Shown here piece by piece: positions 20,161 to 31,996 of a stretch of 64,000 bases of DNA (its first letter is position 1; the number at the start of each line of letters is the position of its first letter). Below the pieces are notes generated by a model. It did not search any database, was not told the origin of the DNA, and worked only from the letters and a program-made list of their open reading frames with translations. The translations under genes were made by a program, and so were the position numbers. This DNA is from Bedellia somnulentella (taxonomy: Eukaryota; Arthropoda; Insecta; Lepidoptera; Bedelliidae): contig OY755177.1 of assembly GCA_963576735.1 (NCBI GenBank), positions 12,462,001-12,526,000 of the forward strand, in the 5' to 3' direction.

Positions 20161-20956
20161 TCAATTGCCATTAAATAAAATGATGAAAAGTAATGAACGA
20201 AGCCAAATATACTTAAACTTTTAATTTATACAAAGATGAAACGAACTAAGGGAAAAAAAGATAAAAAAAGAAGTTAACTAATTGGCTATTGGTAGATATT
20301 TTCCAACAATGATATTCCCCAGAAAGAAAGTTACGGTTTTTTTCTGAAAGTTTAACAAACACGAGGAGATCTTTCAGGCAATATTATTATCTAGATCAAT
20401 ACAATACACTTTCCACGCTCCAGAGAGAAAAAAAACAAGAATAGCTAAATAAAATCAAAACTCCTTCTTAAGGGAATTATTTTAGACTGTAGTATACTTT
20501 TGTGAGAAATATCAAAACAACACTGTACCACCAAAACAGTAACAATTTAAACAAAAACGACTATGGTTATATCTTTTAATTCGACACATTATTTCAAAAA
20601 TATTAGAGCAAACGAAACAACCTGCCTCAAAATGGATAAGCTACTTCACAATGTAACAACAGCGACTATCGCAAGTCATGGTAATAAAAACCACTCTCGA
20701 AGCACCCTTATTTGTCTGATATGACACCCTTGTCAAACATCTTTACGATGTCAAAGCCAAATATAGACCTTAAGATGAGGGTTCAAATTAAATAATACTT
20801 TTATCTACTCTTATTATAAGCGTCAACTTTCTGCCTTGAGCTCGTATTTTATGACAATTTATTTGTTTATCATTATTTTAACAAAGTAATTATTTGTATA
20901 AAAATAGATTTTAGTAATACATTAACACAAAAAAGTGCCAGGTGACAACTTTAAGT
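20161..20956. other. AT-rich stretch, nothing recognised
   Basis: No supportable gene or element end. Confidence 0.4.
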
Positions 20957-21017
20957 GATGTTCAGAAGTATTAGTCTCTCTGCCAAACCCTTCGGGGAGG
21001 TTCGGCGTGAACGTTTG
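20957..21017 (+). repeat. SINE-B 3' fragment (B3)
   Basis: GATGTTCAGAAGTATTAG, AACCCTTCGGGGAGGTTC and GGCGTGAACGTTT are the 3' module of SINE-B. A SINE-A inserted at its tail. Confidence 0.8.
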
Positions 21018-21024
21018 ATTTTGA

Positions 21025-21293
21025 ACGTTTACCGTGTAGTGTCGGCTTTGCCGTGTAGTGTCGGCTTAGAATAGCACTACCCCATTTCTTCCGGTGGGTG
21101 TTCGTAAGAGGCAACTAACGGTATAGGGGCTCCTAAGGAATTTTTGGGCGATGCGGTTGGAGACCCATCACCAAAAACCCTTATTTTACCATCTTTTCCC
21201 CACTCAACTTTCCAAAAGTGGCTGAGGAATTTCTAATTCCTTAGCCCTGGCTACCCCTTCCAGGGATTTATAGCCGTGAGTATATCTATGTAT
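21025..21293 (+). repeat. SINE-A copy A14 with duplicated 5' end
   Basis: Flanked by a 12-bp TSD, GTTTGATTTTGA, at 21013-21024 and 21294-21305. The first 17 bases of the head (CCGTGTAGTGTCGGCTT) occur twice in tandem, preceded by seven extra bases. This probably reflects template slippage or a jump at the 5' end of the RNA. Confidence 0.9.
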
Positions 21294-21305
21294 GTTTGAT
21301 TTTGA

Positions 21306-22155
21306 GTTGAGATGTATCTTTACAAAACAAGGATGCCGTTATAGGTCGATATAAAGTAAATTTGTCGTCGAGAGGAGATTAATCAATTGGGAATTGATTA
21401 ATGGTAACGCCGGTTGAGGTCCCATTTTTGATGGATTAGGTCTCCGTATGGCCATGCACAAATTGATTATCGCTTACCTGAATGATGTCATATTTCTTTT
21501 TAGCTAGAAAATAGCTTTTGGACAGCCTTAAACATTTCAAATATTTTTCATTATAACTAGTAACGTTTCATAATCGACTTTTTAAACTAAACTTCACTTT
21601 TATTTTGAATTATTAAACTTAATAAAACATTTCTAGAAATTATCTTAGTCTTTAACTTGTAAAACTAGGAATTTAACTAAAAAAAATAATGTAACAAACT
21701 CGCTTAGCTGATAACCATTTTTCAGTACCAGCCTTCTTCGATGTGAAAATTAAAAGCAACATAAAACTTTATTACTAAATGAACTCGTTTATAAATTCAA
21801 TGATGTGTTATAAGTAGAATCAACAAGGTATTGAGATTGGAGCTATAAAATCCTGCCTGAGCGGAACATCTAAAACTTTTCTCAGCAACAAACTCGACAA
21901 AATTGAAAACATACGTGTAGTGTACACCTCGAAACACGAAAATGTATCAAATACTGACAGCGGAGTTTGTTTGGTAAACATTCACGTGGATTTATGAGTG
22001 CTTCGATATTCAATTTAGTTACAATATAATTTTGATGCTCAAGTTGCTGTTTGGGTCCGTAATTATTTATGTTTATACTCGATATCAAGCCATAACATCA
22101 AAAACTTAAACATTCAATTTTAAAAATTTGATATGTAAATGGATTTTATTTTTTA
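21306..22155. other. AT-rich stretch, nothing recognised
   Basis: No gene or repeat terminus recognised up to the Helitron border. Confidence 0.4.
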
Positions 22156-23113
22156 CTAGTGGATCGGCCCAGTTTCGCACGGGTAGCGTTGTTTTTTAAA
22201 TATCTGAGGTTTCTTTCTTCAGTCACTGCGCAAGCATTGTGGAATTTAGCGCAATGTTTTCAATTTATTAAATTTATAGCACTCCCTAAACAGTGTAGTT
22301 TGGTGATTTTGAATGCGCTTTTATGAACGGTTCAGTATTTCCGTTTAAAAGCAAATTTTGGAATAAATCGCTATGAAGTATTTATAACAATCTGAAAAAA
22401 AACATTACGTGATGTAGGATGCTACTACTGGCGCCATCTAGTATGTTATATGTAAATTAGTAAAGATTTGGTTTTGGTCACGGGCGCGATGGCTTATTTT
22501 ATGTATAATTTCGGTGTTTCTCTACCGATTTCTATAATTCTTTTTTTATTGAATAGGAAATAATGTTAACTTTTTTAAATTAGAGATGAATGAGAGGTTT
22601 ACAAACGTAAGAGTAAACAAATATAATTAGAATGTTCCGAATTGCTAAGCTATCAGGAATTACACGTTATAGTGAGTCAACCGTAAAAGATAGACATAAA
22701 CTGTTGAGGTTTTTTTTTTTAGATAAAATTATGAAGAATATTTCCCTAATACATGATTTCTATGTGAGTTTCACCATTAAGGCTGCACACGCGACGGAAT
22801 ATAAAAAATGGAGTAACTTCTCCCGTTTTCCCAAAATTTCCCAAAATTCCCCTTTACTACTCTGCTGGAAAGTATACAAAAACCTGCCTAGGAGTATGAA
22901 GAATAATTGTGCCAAGTTTTGTTCAAATCCGTCGAGTAGTTTTTGTTTCTATAAGGCACATACAAACCGACAGACAGACAGACAGACAGACAAAAATTTT
23001 ACTGATTGCATTTTTGGCATCAGTATCGATCCCTAATCACCCCCTGATAGTTATTTTGAAAATATATTTCATGTACAGAATTGACCTTTCTACAGATTTA
23101 TTATAAGTATAGA
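22156..23113 (-). mobile_element. Non-autonomous Helitron, ~0.96-kb family (H2)
   Basis: On the minus strand it starts TCTATACTTATAATAAATC after an A. It ends with hairpin CCCG, loop TGCGAAAC, TGGG, then 8 bases, CTAG and T. A (GACA)n microsatellite lies about 130 bp from its 5' end. The same element recurs at 44.96, 50.5 and 59.6 kb. The open frames inside are fortuitous. Confidence 0.85.
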
Positions 23114-26037
23114 TTACTCTAACGTTGCATCGCTTTACGAAGAGATTGAAAAGAAATGGCTAGAAATAATGTTACAAAATTATAAAACAAATATAACACA
23201 ATTACCTATGGAATTACCACTTTATTTTTCAGGTTTTCCTACGATCCAACCAGTTTTAGTTTCTTAGTTATACTAGTGATATTACTAATATTTTTACCAC
23301 TATACAACACAATTAATACTTTTCTATATCTTTGTAAAGTTCAGTTTGCAATGTGGAACACGAAAAAAGTTGCATTTTTCAACAGTTACTTAAAACCATC
23401 GCTATAAGGCATCGAAATAAAACAACAATGACTTAGTCCTAGAAAAAAAGCAATTGAAAAATCAGTTCAATTAATAAAAGCTCGAAAAATATAGGTTTGA
23501 ATCGGAGTAACATTAACACTGGCTTGTACAACCATCTATCACACGTCACATAGCATCGGAAAACAATAGAATGCACTTGCTCTGTTTTACGACAACTAGA
23601 ATCACTCACAAAGCGAGACGTAAAATTCTTTAGCCTTATGACTTTTATTGCAACAAAGTGTGTTTCAAGTCACTGGAAAATTTGCGACTTTTTTAATATG
23701 AATTTTTTGACAGCCGCCTCAACTGTTCGTTACTATATAAATGAGAATACTTGAACTTTTAAATTAAATTTAATCGCTGAATTACTAAGTAAGAAATAAG
23801 TAGTAAAATATAAACTAAACAACGAAAAAATACACTAAAATTTAATTACTGACGCAATGTATGTGATAGTTTATTAAACCGATATGGAAAACTGTACAAT
23901 ATAAATACCACACCAAATGTTTTCAAAGCATTGATAAAAGCTTATTATATGCTTATTGTGGACGTCACATGACATATCCAAACGTAAAATGCAATTTATG
24001 TCGCAAACAGTGAGAGTTTAGGACATAAGTTTTTTTTAAGGAAATTGTAATAGGTTAGTTTATTTTCTTACTGTTGGCATTGAAAAAATACAATGTAGAC
24101 GGTTTGAAAGTAGAAGTACTCCTCAACAGAATAAGTTCAGATAATAATAAACGGAGAACTCTTACAAACAGTACCGTAGAAAATACGGCATTTACCCAGA
24201 TTTCTATAAAGTTAATTAAGATAGTATTACGCAGAGTACAAAAGACATTCAAAACGCATACTAAAGAAGAACAAATTGGCTTGAAGAACATAGATCGCCT
24301 CTCAAACAATGACAAACGGTTGCTTTGTAGATCAAAGTAAAGGTTTTCTACTCGTTAGCTCTCTTCATAGTAACAATTTTTATTAAGTTACTTTGATAAG
24401 GTATCCAATAACTCTTATGAAATACTTTTTGGCAAGACTGGTTTGGCTGGTTTGGATTATTCAATTATTTCTTACTTAAAACAGTCTTAGACTAGCAGTA
24501 TTCCGTATTTATTATTTATTCAGTATTTATTCCCTACCTATATTCCTGTAACCGGTATTGTCTTACAAAACGAGTAAAGATTAGGTTTTTAAGTATTTCA
24601 CGGTCAATAGGGTTGGAGTCTCATTACCTTTCAAACATTTGCGTTTCTTAGTTCAAAGCCATACAATATGTGTAAAATAAACGCTTGTTATATTCGATAT
24701 TTATATAATATTTTTTTATAGATTATACACAAAACTATAAATAAGAAGATTAAGAAAATAGTACCTGAAAATATCCTGTTTTTCTTTCTTGATGTTAATC
24801 TTTTTATATATCTTTGTATAAAACAAGCATCACATCATTAACAATATTTTTATATGCAGCGCTGCATGAAGCCATTGCCCGCTTGCTAAATATTCAAAAT
24901 GTTATTAGTTAAGCCGCATGCATGCTTTGGCAGTAAAAGCACGTGTTTAGGACAAACAGCTAACAGAGGCGGTTAATTAAACGTCGGCGGAGTGCAGTGA
25001 ACATCACAATTAACTGGTAATCCGTTTTGATGGAAGGCCGCGGCGTTTGCCTACGTTGTGCGTTCGATTGTTCCACTAAGCTGTGTTGGATGTTCATCAC
25101 CTGCCTTATGTGTATTGACTATTGGTGAAGCTTTGTAACGTTGGTTCATGTTAATTCTGTGTCAACGTCACGCTGGGCAATTAAGGGATGGTATTGCTTC
25201 GCTAGCTCAACTCTTGGTTCAACAATAAGGCCGTTCTTTAAAAAAGTCTAAGGGATAATTCCTGGGAGGTAAAGTCAGAAATCAAAACATAAATGAAAGA
25301 GGTATATGATGGTTGGCTATGTATATACACTCCAGAGGCATCAACCATCTACCCTTCATAAGCTTATGAGACCCGCGTGAAAAATTACCATAGTTCTATT
25401 CTAAGTCACAACTACACTGTAATATTTAACCATTCTCTCTAGTCACTTTAACTCTATTTTTCATCGGATTTTTTAATTGTAATAATAGATAAAAGGGCCC
25501 TTTACTCATTTTCACATGCTTTCAAATATACCTGCGGTAGAAATTTTGAAGTAAAAAACAAAAGTAATCACATTTTAAGTTGTTCAAAAACATTCAATAG
25601 GCAAATAAACAAGTCGGTGCAAGACAAACAAAACAGAATGAAATTGAATCGTGTATAAGAACGAGAGTTCAGGATGTTGGCAAACAATGAACGAACAGTG
25701 AGCACTTGGTCGGATCTTGAAGTAGTTGAACAATTGTTGCTACACTTGGGAAAGATAACTTTGGATTAGTTTCTGCTAACAATCCTTTCTGCTGTCTAGA
25801 TGCTACGAGCACGACATTGAGATCCCGTCCAGAGAAATCATTGCAAAGATTATTGACAAATCGGTTTTAGTTATTTGATGCTGGACTAAAATAACTATAC
25901 TCTATCTGTTCCCAAAAGTATTTTGCAAGTGGTCGGGAGATTTTAGTGATAAGATAAGAATATAGCTGGAAAGCTTTATTTATATAAAAATAATCCAAAA
26001 TAAAGTGATTTTCTAGTAATCATAGTTTTATTAATAA
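23114..26037. other. Long stretch, mostly unrecognised; weak SINE-A traces
   Basis: No supportable gene. 24588-24660 (+) and 25360-25412 (-) resemble very decayed SINE-A. A less AT-rich block at about 24860-25180 (with TTAATTAA and GCGGCGTTTGCC) has no repeat character and could be conserved non-coding sequence. Confidence 0.35.
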
Positions 26038-26212
26038 TACATACATAAAATCACGTCTATAAATCACTAGAAGGGGTAGCCAGAGCTTCAGAATAAGAAA
26101 TTCCTATGCCACTTTTGGAAGTTGAGTAGGGAAAAGATTGTAAAGTAAAGGTTTTTAGTGCTGGGCCTCCGATCACATCGCCCAAGCCAGCTTTAATACT
26201 ACACAGCCACTA
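26038..26212 (-). repeat. SINE-A copy A15, internally deleted
   Basis: Tail side ACATACATAAAATCACG and core GGGCCTCCGATCACATCGCC are present. The block between the core and the head end (AATACTACACAGCC) is deleted. Confidence 0.75.
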
Positions 26213-26244
26213 AATTGTGTAATAATACTTAATTATAATACCAC

Positions 26245-26632
26245 TAAGCGACATATAAGCGACATGATAGTCCAGTGGATAGAACACCCGCCCGAAAAAC
26301 AGAAGGGTGTGAGTATCAATCCTGGATCGGGCCTACACCAATTTGTCTTTTCTAAAGACATATGTGTGGTTAATTTATCATGGTTGTTAACGGTGAGGAA
26401 AAACATCGTGAGGAAACCCACATGGCTGATTTGTACTTAGTCATGTGACAGTGTATTCGTACAAAACGGCGATAGGCCTGCCCCCTATCACGTGAGTACA
26501 CTGTCTAAGCAAAACGTGGGTACCTTCTCTGGACACTAGATGGCGCTGCCATGTGAGTTCAGAAGTATTGGTACCTCTGCCAACCCCTTCGGGGATAAAC
26601 GGCGTGAACGTTTATGTTATGTTATGTTATGT
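26245..26632 (+). repeat. SINE-B copy B4, full length
   Basis: Flanked by an 11-bp TSD, TATAATACCAC, at 26234-26244 and 26633-26643. tRNA-like head (GATAGTCCAGTGGATAG; B box degraded to GAGTATCAATCC), a core with AAACATCGTGAGGAAACCC, a 3' CCCCTTCGGGG hairpin, then GGCGTGAACG and a (TTATG)n tail. AGCGACAT is repeated at the 5' end. Confidence 0.92.
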
Positions 26633-26643
26633 TATAATACCAC

Positions 26644-28081
26644 ACCTTGCATGCAAAATCCAATTATTGCCAATAATATAAAAACAATCTATCGATGTTT
26701 AACCACTAAGCTTTTTTATACACAACAATAATAACAATTCAAAAATAATTCAAATACAAATCTGTCTCAAAATTAATTCTTACCTGTTACGGATGGATTG
26801 AAATACTTTGGAGCCAACTTTTAATTGCTTTTGACTGCTGTTAACTTTGTTAAAATATCTTTCAATTGCTAAAGAATATTTTTACAAATACTATTTTACT
26901 TATTTTTTATACAGTAATATGCTTTTTAATACTCAAAAATCTAATATCATCTAAATATACATACAACACCTTCAATCTATGAGTATAAGTAAATATTACT
27001 ATATAAAATATTATAATATTAACTGTATAAAACTCGGAAATAACAAACGAAGTTTTACTGATACAACAGTTCTAAAAAAAGTTAAGTCTGTTTAATAAAT
27101 AAAAATCTAAAAAGTAACATAACATTAAAGCAATTGTCATATATATAGAACATTGAAAAAATAAATGTTACAAACGTTTGTTAATTAGTACTGTTACTTT
27201 TACAATTGAAAGAGTGTTTAGAAAAACCACACACTTAATAAATTGATAACCGGCCAATCAAAAACATAGCACTGAAAAAACTAGCGTAACATTTTGTTTA
27301 GGCAGATAAATAAACCAGGTCAGAACACATTGGCATAAACCCCAAATAACCTGGGATGTATTTTATTTGACTGACCTTTATGTTACTGTTTTCTCTGTGA
27401 AATTTTTAGAACCTAATAGCAAACTTTACATGACACACAAGAAAGTCGGAAAATCAATTATTATTTATATTTGACAAGGGTTAAAAAAAAGAAAAAAACA
27501 TGCCTGATTTCAAAAGAAAAAAATTCTTTCTTTTTTTATATATTTTGGATTTGTAAGGTGTGTTATTGTATGAAAAAACTCACAAGCACACGTCTTTTCT
27601 AATTGTTTATTTTGGCAATTAATAAAGTTTGAAGCAGACCAATAGTAGTGTTAGGTACCTACATCTAAATTTATCAAGCAGAATCGAAGAATAATAACTT
27701 TGTTGTTTTTACTTTTAAAAGTTATTCCAGTTGATCCACAACTTTCTTTGATAAGAATTCAACTCAATAGAACAACGCCTTTTACAGTTTTCTGGAAGTT
27801 TTCTTTGAATTACAGTAACACAACTTAGTTCTTACGACTGCAGAAAAGAGGCCATTGTAATTTTTTCTTTCTAAGCAAAATTTACGAATCTCAAAGGTAA
27901 TGCACTCTCGTTGTAGGTATGTCATGCAATTTATACGTAATTTGATACGCATACCTCATTGACTCATACTACTGGGGAAAGCTATAAAACACTTAATAGA
28001 TGCTGAAATAAGTAAAGTTTTGCCAAAAAAGTTGAGGTGCTCACATGGTTTGGTTTAAAATTGGAAATACCTTTCAGGAAT
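26644..28081. other. AT-rich stretch, nothing recognised
   Basis: No open frame with a domain and no repeat terminus recognised. Confidence 0.4.
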
Positions 28082-28088
28082 TGTCTTT

Positions 28089-28152
28089 CCTTTATTTGTC
28101 TTTCATTTATTAGTAATAATCCCCACATGAGGTTTTCATGTCAAAAACATTC
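28089..28152 (+). repeat. SINE-E 3' tail fragment
   Basis: CTTTATTTGTCTTTCATTTA, TTAGTAATAATCCCCACATG and AGGTTTTCATG match the 3' part of the SINE-E at 50.4-51.5 kb. Confidence 0.75.
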
Positions 28153-28259
28153 AGATCATGGAAATACCTTTGTTAAATATTTTTTTGGAAGCTTAGTTTT
28201 AATGTAAAATAAAATAAAATGTAATAGCTTTCTAGCCCAGAACCTGCTCACGAAGCTCT

Positions 28260-28329
28260 AATTCGCATTTCACGAGTACAACATCCGGTGGGAGAAAATT
28301 GGTTAGTGCTTTTCTAAACTGACACTACA
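28260..28329 (-). repeat. SINE-A 5'-head fragment (A16)
   Basis: CATCCGGTGGGAGAAAATTG, TAGTGCTTTTCTAAACTGAC and ACTACA match the minus strand of the SINE-A head. Confidence 0.65.
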
Positions 28330-28756
28330 TATCTAAATATAATATTAATCTTTTTCACTCGAAAAATATCGGAAGTATAAACTTAATACAGATATCAAAT
28401 TAAAGTTTCTCCCAGTTTTGTATTTGAAACTTCGCGAATGTGAAACTAAAAACCAAAATTCCAACTAACTGACGTGCATTGTGTTGTGTCATACGATTCA
28501 GGCAGCAAACATATTGAATATTTGCTCGGCAAAAACTTGGTTCATTGTTAACGCGAGTGCGGCTTCAGTTATTTTCCCCTTTTTCTGTTTTCGAAAAGCC
28601 GCCATATGTAGCTTGGCAGATAAAATGGTTTGATAGTCTGACAACGACGTGTATTATATGAATACCATATTGTGTGTCTTTGAACGTGTGATTATCCTGA
28701 TACATAATTGAAATATTTATGATTTTTTTAAAATAAATTATGAAAAATGCAATAAT
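28330..28756. other. Unrecognised, moderately complex sequence
   Basis: No gene or repeat recognised. 28440-28700 is less AT-rich than its surroundings and lacks repeat character. Confidence 0.35.
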
Positions 28757-29640
28757 AATATTATTATTTATTTATTTATTTTGGACAAACAACAGGCACA
28801 GACTAAATAAATTATTTCTAATTAAATTACATGGTGAAATCAGTCTGTATCCAGAACTGTTCATCACAGAATTTTTACATTTCTTTTATTATTCTATTTA
28901 TCTTATCATTATAAACATATTTTAAAAACTTATATGAAACTGCACTTTGTATAAAATATATAATCAGCATTTAAACATTATAAAGCTTATTACTAATAAT
29001 ACATCTATTAAATGGGATTGTGTTTGTACAAGTTTATGCGTGTGTGTGTGTGTGTTTGTGTGCGTGTATGTGAGGGTGTGTGGGTGTGTATGTATGGGTG
29101 TGTGTGTCATATACTAGAATTGATCATTTAATGGTATCATTTATCAGTATGTTTCGCTTGAGCTGGAGTTTAGACGAATTAAATATGTCTATAGAGCTGT
29201 AGTTTTTATTATGTGATTCACAAATCCTACGAAGAGGGGCGCGCTCGCCAGCCACCGTGCGGACGGGCTCCACCGCGAACACGGCTGTGTGCGGCAGCCG
29301 GCTGGCGGGCCGACGCGGGACGCGTTAGCCTATTTCGTTGGACAGGGGAATGCAATCGTAATGGTTAAAACATATGTTATGGAGCGTCATTTGGTCAATA
29401 AGTTGTCATCTGTCTGTCAGTGATTTTAGGTTGTATTTTTTAAGTAGTTTAGTGTAAGACTTTCTGGAAAGATGAAGTTTGTAGTGTATGGCTTTAAGGG
29501 CTTTTTTCTGTATGCATTCTATCTTATTGGAGTACTTTGAAACCTTTCCAACTTTCCAACTGGGACCTCACCAAAGATTTATATAAACAAACCATAGATG
29601 ATTTTCTTTTGAAATGTCTGATGAAATCATTTATTAAATG
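28757..29640 (-). pseudogene. 3' end of a jockey/CR1-type LINE (J2), ORF2 C-terminus broken
   Basis: On the minus strand, broken frames read FIRHFKRKSSMVCLYKSLVR (from about 29635), NKIECIQKKALKAIHYKLHL, and GERAPLRRICESHNKNYSSI followed by a stop near 29120. These are the last conserved parts of a LINE ORF2 downstream of the RT. Frameshifts and a small deletion near 29560 disrupt it. A CA-rich 3' UTR and a tail of ATAAATAAATAAATAA near 28757-28780 follow, as in the LINE at 5.3-7.5 kb. The local block 29230-29330 is unusually G/C-rich. Confidence 0.75.
29037..29107 (-). repeat. CA/TG simple repeat in J2 3' UTR
   Basis: TG-rich on the plus strand. It is the counterpart of the CA-rich tract at 7117-7225 in the other LINE. 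Confidence 0.8.
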
Positions 29641-29649
29641 ATGAATACC

Positions 29650-30137
29650 CATCTATATTATACTCACAATATAATAATGATACGAAGGAGTAACAAGAGC
29701 TTTAGTCTCAAGTAATTCTCGAGCCATTTGTGAAATCAAGGGAGGAAAATGTTTCTTATGTAGAAAAATTGGTGATACATACATACATATACTCACGGCT
29801 TTAAATCCCTAGAAGGGGTAGCCAGAGCTAAGGAATTCGAAATTCCTCAGCCACGTTTGGAAAGTTAAGTGGGGAAAAGATGGTAAAATAAAGGTTGTTG
29901 GTGATGGGTCTCCAACCGCATCGCCCAAAAATCCCTTAAAAGCCCCAATACCGTTAGTCGCCTCTTACGTACACCCACCGGAAGAAATGGGGTAGTGCTA
30001 TTCTAAGCCGACACTACACAGCAAAATTGGTGATGGGTTTCCATTTCATATCCAATCGTAAACCGATTACTTCTGAGTACCCCATAAGTCATCCCCTACG
30101 ACTGAACATGGCGTAGTGTTATTCTAAACCAATAAAA
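29650..30137 (-). repeat. SINE-A copy A18 (old), interrupted by A17
   Basis: GTAACAAGAGCTTTAG and GAGCCATTTGTGAAATCAAG lie left of A17. GGGTTTCCATTTCATATCCA and GGCGTAGTGTTATTCTAAAC lie right of it. In order they make one decayed SINE-A. Confidence 0.75.
29777..30022 (-). repeat. SINE-A copy A17 (young), nested in A18
   Basis: Full length, flanked by a 12-bp TSD, AAAATTGGTGAT, at 29765-29776 and 30023-30034. The target lies in the GGTGATGGG core of an older copy. Confidence 0.92.
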
Positions 30138-30184
30138 CTTTCGTCGCCATTTTCATCCAATTTACAAACATACGTACAACACTT

Positions 30185-30408
30185 TGCTGTGTAGTGTCGG
30201 CTTAGAATAGCACTACCCCATTTCTTCCGGTGGGTTAACGTAAGAGACGACTAAAGGTGTCGGGGCTTTTAAGGGATTTTTGAGACCTTTATTTTACTAT
30301 CTTTTCTCCACTCACATTTCCAAAGTGGTTGAGGAATTTCTAATTCCTTAGCTCTGGCTACCCCTTCTAGGGATTTATGGCCCTGAGTATATGTATGTAT
30401 GTACGTAC
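30185..30408 (+). repeat. SINE-A copy A19, small internal deletion
   Basis: Head TGCTGTGTAGTGTCGGCTTA to tail GAGTATATGTATGTATGTAC. The GGGCGATGCGGTTGG block is deleted. Confidence 0.88.
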
Positions 30409-30409
30409 A

Positions 30410-30485
30410 TTTACTCACGGCCATAAATGATAACCTCCTCCTCCTCTGCCACGTTTGGAGGTTGATAGGGGACTAGATCCAATCC
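30410..30485 (-). repeat. SINE-A 3' fragment (A20), head-to-head with A19
   Basis: TTTACTCACGGCCATAAATG and CTGCCACGTTTGGAGGTTGA match the minus strand. It abuts the tail of A19. Confidence 0.65.
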
Positions 30486-30935
30486 ATCCAATTTAAACTA
30501 AATAATGTTATCTACTTAAGGGATTAGGGGACATCTCTTCATTTTAAATGTTCACATTTTTTCTTTGTCGACATCAGAAAGCTCACCCTTAATACAAATT
30601 GATCCTAAGAAATGACGTCTTCATTATCACTTAGCAAAAGATAATGAATTTATATTTTAAGCCAAATTTGATGACAGGCGTTAATGGACTTTGTTTTCCC
30701 GCAGAAAATATCATCTGACAGTCTATTTTTACTATCGTCAAATAATTTAATATTCTTGCTTCCTTATTAACCTGTTTGCAATATTTTCTATTCTTATAAA
30801 TGCACATATAAAATCATAAATAACCCTCCGTCCATCCATTATTCAAAAATATTCAATTTTAATTTGTTTGTATAATTTTGTTTCCTATTAAATAAAGACT
30901 GTTACATTAAAAAAGGAAATGAATGTTATTATGGA

Positions 30936-31116
30936 CTGACACTATAACTTAGCCATGTGGATTTTCTCACGATGTTTTCCCTTACCGTTAACAACCGTGA
31001 TAAATTAACCACATACGTCTTTAGAATAGAAAAATTGGTGTAGGCCTGACCCGGGATTTGAACCTTCATCGTTTGCACGATAAGCGGTGTTCTACCCTCT
31101 GAGCTATCATGGCTGT
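30936..31116 (-). repeat. SINE-B copy B5, 3' truncated
   Basis: On the minus strand: GATAGCTCAGAGGGTAGAAC (A box) and GGTTCAAATCCC (B box), then the core to CCACATGGCTAAG. The 3' hairpin module and tail are missing. Confidence 0.85.
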
Positions 31117-31734
31117 CAATACTAGTCTCATTAAAAACGAATGTATCAAAATATTGAATAGATATTATAAGCGGGGTCGTGGTTTTGCGGCTGCGGTCGC
31201 CGGCACGGGAACCTGATGCAGTCGATATACTGATTAAAATGACACGCATTATAAACAACGTAACATTACAATTGATTATATTACAATGTTTTGTGAAATA
31301 TTAGTAGAGCATATGATAAGAGCATGTATGAAAATATTGATGGATATAAACGAAACTGGAGAGGTTTGACAATATGGCGATCGGTTCGTCCTACCCCAAT
31401 TAGAATAATGGTGTGAGTATATGTTTCTTTGCATAAAATGTTACTTAATTTCCTTCCAATTTTGGTACAATTAATACAAAAATGCATCAAGTTCGGTAAC
31501 AAATGGATTAGAGCAATTTTAAGCCAGTCTTAATTTATTAAAAAAAACTGTTATTAGTTAAGGCTCGATTCAGAATTTAAACCCACGGCTTTCGACTAAA
31601 AAGATTTTTTTATGCAGAAGCATATGAGACGGTTTTTCTCCTACCGAGCTTCCAAGGTTGAATTTTTCACTGTCAATATTAGCCCATAGTAATTTATTCT
31701 AAAGCCTTTACTATACTTTTTAATGTTATTTTTT
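31117..31734. other. No firm feature
   Basis: A weak LINE-L-like minus segment (CATGTATGAAAATATTGATG on the plus strand near 31323, then GGTTTGACAATATGGCGAT and CCTACCCCAATTAG) runs in the plus direction. It may be a decayed LINE-L 3' end at about 31315-31420. Confidence 0.45.
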
Positions 31735-31746
31735 AAGTTCATTATA

Positions 31747-31984
31747 CATATACTCACGGCTATATTTTCCTAGAAGGGGTAGCCAGAGCTAAGGAATTAT
31801 AAATTCCTCAGCCACTTTTGGAAGTTGAGTGGGGAAAAGATGGTAAAAATAAAGGTTTTTGGTGATGGGTCTCCAACCGCATCGCCCAAAAATCCAATAG
31901 AAAGCCCCAATACCCTCAGTCGCCTCTTACGACACCCGTGGGTAGAAAGGGGTAGCGACATTCTAAGCCGGCACTACACGGCAC
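31747..31984 (-). repeat. SINE-A copy A21, second subtype
   Basis: Full length, flanked by a 12-bp TSD, AAGTTCATTATA, at 31735-31746 and 31985-31996. Head variant GACACCCGTGGGTAGAAAGG. Confidence 0.92.
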
Positions 31985-31996
31985 AAGTTCATTATA

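Noticed and set aside
22632..23036. 134-codon plus-strand open frame
   Set aside because: It lies antisense within Helitron H2 and includes the (GACA)n tract, which is free of stops. The other three copies do not keep the frame.
24074..24340. 88-codon plus-strand open frame
   Set aside because: It begins at TTG, has no recognisable domain, and overlaps a similar-length frame on the other strand.
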